Positions 6,149 to 10,747 of a DNA stretch of 21,461 bases are shown one piece after another. The notes beneath the pieces are model-generated. The model was not told the DNA's origin, searched no databases, and saw only the letters and a program-made list of their open reading frames with translations. The first letter of the stretch is position 1. Every line of letters begins with the position of its first letter. A program made the position numbers and the translations under genes. Source of the stretch: a virus; IMG/VR virus record IMGVR_UViG_3300021964_000657, positions 1 to 21,461 of that record, one strand, 5' to 3'.

Positions 6149-7013
6149 TTTTGTTGATTAAGAGTTTTGCCACACCTACGTTTTTCCCTCTTTCGGTGCA
6201 GTAGGCATTCATGATAGTTTTTCCAGGAACAAGTTTATACAAACTGCATAATTCTAAATAAGATTTTTTGTATTTCGTTACAAGAAAATCCATATCAAAA
6301 CGATCCAGATAATATTTTCCTATCATTACATTTGGATAAGAAACCATTCTGTATTCATTTTCAATTTTAATAGTGTCATTGGTTTCGGTTTTTAGCCATC
6401 TCACTCCGATTCTGCTCCAGTGGAGACCAAAACACTTGCTAAGACTCATGGCTACACCTTTTATGCATTCTTTGGATAAATCAAGATCAAGATCCCATCC
6501 GATTGGTAACCATGCACAATCGAGGTAAACATCTACACCAATATTGTTGGCCTTGTCTAAGATTTCATTATACATCGGATGTGGCGCTCTAGCGTTAGGA
6601 AAAGGATATTCAATAATCAAAGGTTTACCCGCCACGATACTATCTAGATCCACACGTTTCAAACTAGGTTTTAATTTATTGTAGTAAGGATATCCATTTT
6701 TAAGCACCTGTAAATTATCTAATCCGTGCGTCATGATCATTTGATCTAAGAAATTTTGACATCCTGTTATTACATCTTTTTGCACGAAAAGTTCCAAACC
6801 GTTAACTTTTACATATCGGTGTTTTAACAAGGAGTCTTCGAATTTTTTTATAAATGTTGAATATTCGGTTGTGATGTATGATATTGTTTTCTTATCTGAA
6901 TTTTTGAAAAAATCTATCCTGGCTTTCAGTAGATCTCTATCGTTAGAAAATGTTGGAATCCAATCTAAGGCAAATCCTTTATCGTCTAATGCTTTTTCGT
7001 GTTGGTTAGTCAT
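6141..7013 (-). CDS. Short PLP-dependent aminotransferase-like (fold type I) protein
   Basis: A 290-residue protein with the core signature of class I/II aminotransferases. VYLDCAW (Asp165) corresponds to the Asp that pairs with the PLP ring nitrogen, and SLSKCFGLHWSRIG places Lys193 and Arg201 exactly eight residues apart, as Lys258 and Arg266 are in aspartate aminotransferase (Schiff base and phosphate contacts). Before these, EYPFPNARAPHPMYNEI resembles the NPxxPtG region. The family is usually 380-420 residues, so the N-terminal arm and much of the C-terminal small domain are missing or reduced. The gene is clearly AT-richer than its neighbours, pointing to separate origin. It could act on an amino sugar or amino acid, or have lost activity. 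Its ATG overlaps the GroES-like gene by 8 bases. Confidence 0.65.
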   Translation of the reverse strand: MTNQHEKALDDKGFALDWIPTFSNDRDLLKARIDFFKNSDKKTISYITTEYSTFIKKFEDSLLKHRYVKVNGLELFVQKDVITGCQNFLDQMIMTHGLDNLQVLKNGYPYYNKLKPSLKRVDLDSIVAGKPLIIEYPFPNARAPHPMYNEILDKANNIGVDVYLDCAWLPIGWDLDLDLSKECIKGVAMSLSKCFGLHWSRIGVRWLKTETNDTIKIENEYRMVSYPNVMIGKYYLDRFDMDFLVTKYKKSYLELCSLYKLVPGKTIMNAYCTERGKNVGVAKLLINKNV

Positions 7014-7449
7014 TACCCGGCAGTGATGTCATCTGACTCATGCCACCTGTGTTCACGTAGCCGGCTTTGGTCCTGTTTTGCTCAGGCTCCTCATCTGACA
7101 CTAGTAAGATGTCATTCTCATCTATCATTCTTACTTCTAGTTCCACGCCCTCTTTCTTGACCTTGAATCCTCTGCTCCATCTTCCGTGTGACACCATGAC
7201 CCATTGTCCAACAGTCACGTCTTCCTGTTGGTCACCTATGGCGTAGACCTTGCCCCATCTAGGGTGTATTCCTGATTCTGATCCGTCATCGTCCGTAAGT
7301 ATTATGCCACCTTTGGTCTTTGTCTCTCCGAAGTGCATGTCGGAGACCAACACACGTTTCTTGAGTGGTGTAATGTCGTAGTCAACCGTGTACTGCTGTC
7401 CGCCGTGTGATCCAAATCCCTTTGATTGTAAGTCTTCTATTGTTCCCAT
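7006..7449 (-). CDS. GroES-like co-chaperonin (functional analogue of T4 gp31)
   Basis: A 147-residue protein containing the GroES fold: ITPLKKRVLV at 26-35, the mobile loop HFGETKTKGGIILTDDDG at 39-56 (GGIIL is the GroEL-contacting part), WGKVYAIGDQQEDVTVGQWV at 65-84, and MIDENDILLV at 108-117. In T4, gp31 replaces host GroES so that GroEL can fold the major capsid protein. The loop here is closer to bacterial GroES (ETKSAGGIVLT) than to T4 gp31. There is an extra N-terminal stretch of about 25 residues and a polar C-terminal tail of about 28. A strong extended -10 promoter lies 10 bases before the ATG. The gene has higher GC than the two AT-rich genes around it. Confidence 0.85.
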   Translation of the reverse strand: MGTIEDLQSKGFGSHGGQQYTVDYDITPLKKRVLVSDMHFGETKTKGGIILTDDDGSESGIHPRWGKVYAIGDQQEDVTVGQWVMVSHGRWSRGFKVKKEGVELEVRMIDENDILLVSDEEPEQNRTKAGYVNTGGMSQMTSLPGND

Positions 7450-7458
7450 GATAATAAC

Positions 7459-7486
7459 ATTATAGCATATTTTATGTTTTTTGCAA
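7459..7486 (-). promoter_or_regulatory. Extended -10 sigma70-like promoter of the GroES-like gene
   Basis: On the minus strand: TTGCAA (7486-7481), 16-base spacer, TGC then TATAAT (7464-7459), a consensus -10 with an extended TGn. Ten bases separate the -10 box from the ATG at 7449, so a leader of only about 2-4 bases is expected. No Shine-Dalgarno sequence is present. The -35 lies in the last codons of the SGNH-like gene. Confidence 0.75.
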
Positions 7487-8233
7487 GTTCAAAAAAACAT
7501 TTTCTAAAAAATCTTCGTATGGTTTATAGTGATCTGGATGAAGTGTTTCATCGATATTGTCATGGGATAATAGAAAGTTCTTAAGTTGTAATGCTTTGTC
7601 AACATCGTCTGCAAAATCGAAATGGAAGATTTTACTCCTATCTTTTAAAAACTCAAAAATACCATAACTATAAACTGAGAAAACATCTTTTGGCCTGATA
7701 AGTTTACTATGACCACAGAAGTCTACAATAGATTTATTTGGATTAAAATTGTTTGTGATAAACGCTGTGGTAATAAAATTTGGATATCCATTGATAGTTT
7801 CTTGTACAGATTGGTATTGTTTTTTTAATATTTCTCCAAAGTACTCGTGTGTGTTTGAATAATGCTTTGGATCCACTAACTTGAGTTCCAGCAAGGTCCT
7901 ACCCACTTCACTGAACGCTACTAGGAAGACTATATCAACGTCTAGATTTTTCAAAAATACCACGTCTTCCTTTAACATAGTGTTTATAGCACTATTGCTG
8001 AGTCCACCTATAGACCTGTTGATTAGGAAATATTCAGGGTATTGATTATGGAATACTCTATCGAAGAATACCGAGTCTAACCAACTGTCTCCAATCGCAT
8101 AAAATATCTTTTTCCTAATTGTAAGTTTTTCTTTGGCGTGAAAGAGCCATGGATACCCGCTTTCGTCATGACTGCCTACTAAATCTTTTTTATTCCTACT
8201 ATTAAAGATGTCACTTAGTTTTTTATCATACAT
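7472..8233 (-). CDS. SGNH/GDSL-like hydrolase or related protein, AT-rich
   Basis: A 253-residue protein with SGNH-like blocks: AIGDSWLD with candidate nucleophile Ser50 (46-53), NRSIGGLSNSAIN with the block II glycine (72-84), FLVAFSEVG after a predicted strand (block III position, where the usual Asn is not evident), and DETLHPDHYKPY near 228-239 with candidate catalytic His232. Such proteins hydrolyse esters, often removing acetyl groups from sugars. The altered block III and the one-residue-longer Asp-His spacing leave activity uncertain. The gene is markedly AT-rich compared with 8297-13257. It has its own sigma70-like promoter. With the PLP-transferase-like gene it may belong to a surface- or sugar-modifying accessory set. 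Confidence 0.6.
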   Translation of the reverse strand: MYDKKLSDIFNSRNKKDLVGSHDESGYPWLFHAKEKLTIRKKIFYAIGDSWLDSVFFDRVFHNQYPEYFLINRSIGGLSNSAINTMLKEDVVFLKNLDVDIVFLVAFSEVGRTLLELKLVDPKHYSNTHEYFGEILKKQYQSVQETINGYPNFITTAFITNNFNPNKSIVDFCGHSKLIRPKDVFSVYSYGIFEFLKDRSKIFHFDFADDVDKALQLKNFLLSHDNIDETLHPDHYKPYEDFLENVFLNLQKT

Positions 8234-8240
8234 GACTTAA

Positions 8241-8269
8241 ATGTTACAATCTTTAAATTGTAAAGTCAA
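8241..8269 (-). promoter_or_regulatory. Sigma70-like promoter of the SGNH-like gene, leaderless
   Basis: On the minus strand: TTGACT (8269-8264), 17-base spacer, TAACAT (8246-8241), then 7 bases to the ATG at 8233. The site is truly intergenic. Predicted +1 is at or next to the start codon and there is no Shine-Dalgarno sequence. Confidence 0.65.
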
Positions 8270-8296
8270 TTCACACAAACTGTAAAAGTCTCGATT

Positions 8297-8743
8297 TTAT
8301 TCCAAGCCGTCAAGAGCCGCGTCTATGCCCTTCTTGTCCGTGCTCTCTGTCTTGGGTTTGAAAGTCGTCACCGGAGTTGTTTCCACCTCGACTTTTTGTT
8401 CCACCACGGATTCTGGTTTGGGTTGTGTTTTCTTAACTTCTCTTTTGGCAACGGGCGTCATCTTCTGAATGGTCTTCACTGGTTCCACTGTGGGTGCCGG
8501 TGTTGGCTTGTTCTTGGTCGGCGTGTCATCCACCATTCCCTTGGGTTGCTCGTAATACTTTCTGATGATGGTCTCTTTGGATGTGACCACCTGTCCACCC
8601 GCTCCCAACACATCGCCTCTAGCGTTGACTTTCATATTACCGACCGCTGGGATCGACTCATTGGCCGCCCTCAGTTTCTCTATGTCTATCATGCGTCCCT
8701 GCATGGTCCTGTACATTTTTTTTCTGGGTGCTCTTGCTACCAT
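8297..8743 (-). CDS. Conserved-type marine phage protein with Pro/Thr/Lys-rich tail
   Basis: A 148-residue protein in two parts. The first 70 residues (KKMYRTMQGRMIDIEKLR, then PAVGNMKVNARGDVLGAGGQ) form a compact basic module of a type I associate with T4-like cyanophage and pelagiphage genomes, function unknown. The rest is low in complexity, rich in Pro, Thr, Lys, Val and Glu (PTPAPTVEPVK, VETTPVTTFKPK), probably disordered, ending in a short acidic helix (DAALDGLE). A ribosome-binding site AGGAG lies 9 bases before the ATG, unlike the leaderless genes next to it. It could be a virion or scaffold-associated protein. Confidence 0.75.
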   Translation of the reverse strand: MVARAPRKKMYRTMQGRMIDIEKLRAANESIPAVGNMKVNARGDVLGAGGQVVTSKETIIRKYYEQPKGMVDDTPTKNKPTPAPTVEPVKTIQKMTPVAKREVKKTQPKPESVVEQKVEVETTPVTTFKPKTESTDKKGIDAALDGLE

Positions 8744-8771
8744 AATAATATGCTCCTATATTGATTACTTA

Positions 8772-9293
8772 TCATCGCAGGAATTCGGTGATGTCCAAAT
8801 TGTACAGCAAGGGATTGATCTTGTGTACTCCTATCAGGAACAGGCAGAAACTGGCCACGCTGGACCCCCTGCCCACACCCCATACTATGTTGTTTGCTCG
8901 CAGTGTGTCCACGAAGTAGATCAGGAACTGTAGCACACGTATGAATCGTTTCTTCTCGAACAGGTCATACTCCAACTGTACCCTCATTCTCTCCTCATCG
9001 GTCTGGCATTTGTCCAACAGCCATTGTAACACGTTGATCTGGTAGTATGATTCCGGCATGTGCCATTGTTCGCAATTCTTGTTATCGAAATCCTGTAGTG
9101 ATTCCCGTAAGGGTACTTGATTTATTTTTGGTAGATCCAGCCCTAGCTCTTTCAGTGCCGCGTCATACTTGTCGGTGTCCTCGAAGAATAATTTTGATAT
9201 GTCGAAGTCAGGGCTGGTGTATAATAGATCTATCGCGTCGTCTTCCGTGAATATGACGTCACCGTGCTCATTTGTCTTTGTCTTTTCCACCAT
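8772..9293 (-). CDS. Fragment of the DNA polymerase III alpha (DnaE) fold
   Basis: A 173-residue protein whose C-terminal half follows the palm-entry region of bacterial PolIII alpha: ERMRVQLEYDLFEKKRF and LQFLIYFVDTLRAN match the segment usually reading ERL..EL..I...GF..YFLIV.D, and VGRGSSVASFCLFLIGV (140-156) with INPLLYN matches GPGRGSAAGSLV...LGIT.IDPL.YNL. It ends right after LDITEFLR, where DnaE would continue to the catalytic PDIDID motif. The active-site aspartates are therefore missing, so it cannot be a polymerase alone. The N-terminal 75 residues are acidic and unassigned. It overlaps the gene before it by 26 bases. Its role might be to bind nucleotides, DNA or host replisome parts. 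Confidence 0.65.
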   Translation of the reverse strand: MVEKTKTNEHGDVIFTEDDAIDLLYTSPDFDISKLFFEDTDKYDAALKELGLDLPKINQVPLRESLQDFDNKNCEQWHMPESYYQINVLQWLLDKCQTDEERMRVQLEYDLFEKKRFIRVLQFLIYFVDTLRANNIVWGVGRGSSVASFCLFLIGVHKINPLLYNLDITEFLR

Positions 9294-9903
9294 CTAGAAC
9301 CTTTGGGTTGAACTCGAATATTTTAGCATGTTCCTGGTGTCGCTTGTCAATGTTAATCTGTTCTGTGTTCCAACTGTAGTGTCCCGTGTATATGCCCTTG
9401 TCCAGTTCCTGATCATAAGTTGCCGTGTCCGGCCTCAACCACCACGGATCGAACTTGTTGAATTTCGCCGAGAACCAGTCAGGCCTATCTAACAGTATAA
9501 GCTCATTGCTGTCCTTGTCAACCGTGTAGGTAATACCATCTCCCTGCCACGAGCTGAGTTCTATGTGGTTTATGGTTATCTTGCTATCCAGTATCGAGTT
9601 GGCCTTGCAGAAACACACCGCGGCCATGATCTGGTCATAGGGTGGTTTTGGTAATTCAATGAACCTGTTGGTGCTGTTCTTCTTCAGCACATTATAGAGG
9701 GGTTCTTCACGCCACGTGGTTATGGTGTTGGCGAACACCTGTTCGAATAAGTTCTTTAGCCTCTCGAAGTATTCGGTCTGCTCTTTGAGGCTTGCTGTGT
9801 GAGGTGTCAGTGATATGTTTAACTTATATTCATTGGCGAACAGTTCACCGTCCACTATGATAATGCTCTTGAATCGGGTCTTCCAGGTGAATGTGTTTGA
9901 CAT
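9268..9903 (-). CDS. Unrecognised 211-residue protein
   Basis: A soluble protein starting MSNTFTWKTRFKSIIIVDGE. It has beta-type segments (ITINHIELSSW, ITYTVDKDSNELILLDRP), a helical stretch (EYFERLKNLFEQVFANTITT), several Trp-rich motifs (FDPWWLRPD), and a Lys/Asp-rich tail (GGKDKDK). No family is recognised. The tail overlaps the start of the DnaE-like gene by 26 bases, so the two are likely made together. A late-type motif (AGTAAATA) is 6 bases before the ATG, overlapping the stop of the previous gene, which hints at late expression and a virion or assembly role. Confidence 0.75.
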   Translation of the reverse strand: MSNTFTWKTRFKSIIIVDGELFANEYKLNISLTPHTASLKEQTEYFERLKNLFEQVFANTITTWREEPLYNVLKKNSTNRFIELPKPPYDQIMAAVCFCKANSILDSKITINHIELSSWQGDGITYTVDKDSNELILLDRPDWFSAKFNKFDPWWLRPDTATYDQELDKGIYTGHYSWNTEQINIDKRHQEHAKIFEFNPKVLDGGKDKDK

Positions 9904-9909
9904 CGGGAA

Positions 9910-9917
9910 TATTTACT
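9910..9917 (-). promoter_or_regulatory. Late-type motif AGTAAATA, 6 bases from ATG
   Basis: Minus-strand AGTAAATA followed by TTCCCG and ATG (9903). It overlaps the TAG stop of the preceding gene, and the core is partly made by that stop, so chance is a real alternative. The gap and the absence of a Shine-Dalgarno sequence match the other close-set late-type motifs. Confidence 0.35.
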
Positions 9918-10167
9918 ATTCCATGTTGATCAGGTCGCCTAGGTCTGGTTCGTTCCTCAACTTCTTGTGATTCTTGTGCCACTCCTCTATCCTTCTCTCG
10001 CGGATGGCGTTCTGGTAGGTCTGTAGGGCGTGTTGGAGGTTCATCAGCATCTCTGGATTACGTCCACGACGTGCTATGGCCACCTTTCTCGAAAGTTCCT
10101 TGATGCGTTTGGAGATGTCCTCGTCACTCATGTTGGCTATCTCTTCTTGTAGTGGATGGAAGTACAT
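9916..10167 (-). CDS. Small all-helical basic protein
   Basis: An 83-residue protein that is nearly all predicted helix: EIANMSDEDISKRIKELSRK, then VAIARRGRNPEMLMNLQHAL and YQNAIRERRIEEWHKNHKKL, ending acidic (DLGDLINME). The heptad-like pattern suggests a helical hairpin or coiled coil. Proteins of this shape are common near structural genes in T4-like marine phages. A strong ribosome-binding site AAAGGAGG lies 4 bases before the ATG. It follows the first fibre-like gene by 16 bases, so it may be a fibre-assembly helper; that is only inference from position. Confidence 0.7.
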   Translation of the reverse strand: MYFHPLQEEIANMSDEDISKRIKELSRKVAIARRGRNPEMLMNLQHALQTYQNAIRERRIEEWHKNHKKLRNEPDLGDLINME

Positions 10168-10183
10168 GGTCCTCCTTTATTGT

Positions 10184-10747
10184 TTATGCGTACTGTTTGC
10201 CCAGTTGGTGCATCAGTATGGTCGTGCCACCGTCTGGTGACATGAATTCGTACAGTGCCCTACCCAACCCAGGTTGGATGGTGTCAGACGTACCGTCACT
10301 TCCTGTAACATTGTCTGCCTTGATCACTGCTGTTGGGAAAATAAGATTGGTTGCTCCGACGGATACCGTTATGTCTAATATGATCCTGCCCAGTGATCCG
10401 GATGTTGGTAGATTCAAAAAGGAAAATGTTGTGTCCGCGGTTATGGTTGCGGTCTGGTAATGTCCGTTTTCGTGATTCAATGTAATTGTGCCACTGCTTA
10501 CCGTGCCGTGCTCGTACACTGTCTCACCGTTGTCTTTGAGCACTGCGTTTGATATTGTGTTGCCGCTGAAATTATTCGTGGCATTCAGATTCGCTTTGTT
10601 CGTCTGTAGTGTTTCTATCTCGGTCTTGGCTTCCGTGAAGTTGTTCTTGATCGCGTTGAAGTTGTCCCTGAAGCCCTGTGAACTGTTGTCCTGTCCGGCT
10701 ACCGGATACGTCCCATCTATGTTTCCTGGTACTATATTGCTCGCCAT
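10184..10747 (-). CDS. Short fibre-like virion protein, divergent member of the array
   Basis: A 187-residue protein. Its N-terminus (GQDNSSQGFRDNFNAIKNNF) is a divergent version of the opening module of the four fibre-like genes at 13482-17663, whose matching segment ends in a NF.ELY-like motif. A helical linker (EAKTEIETLQTNKANL) follows, then a beta-rich body (SSGTITLNHENGHYQTATIT) with glycine and serine typical of phage fibres or baseplate-associated proteins, and GGTTILMHQLGKQYA at the end. It begins in a TAATG overlap with the 836-residue protein. A late-type motif and a ribosome-binding site (AAGGAA) precede it. Exact virion location is not shown by the sequence. Confidence 0.7.
   Translation of the reverse strand: MASNIVPGNIDGTYPVAGQDNSSQGFRDNFNAIKNNFTEAKTEIETLQTNKANLNATNNFSGNTISNAVLKDNGETVYEHGTVSSGTITLNHENGHYQTATITADTTFSFLNLPTSGSLGRIILDITVSVGATNLIFPTAVIKADNVTGSDGTSDTIQPGLGRALYEFMSPDGGTTILMHQLGKQYA

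Noticed and set aside
8270-8296. Weak hairpin AAAATCGAGACTTTT after the Pro/Thr-rich gene
   Set aside because: Only four A-T pairs can form; too weak to call a terminator.
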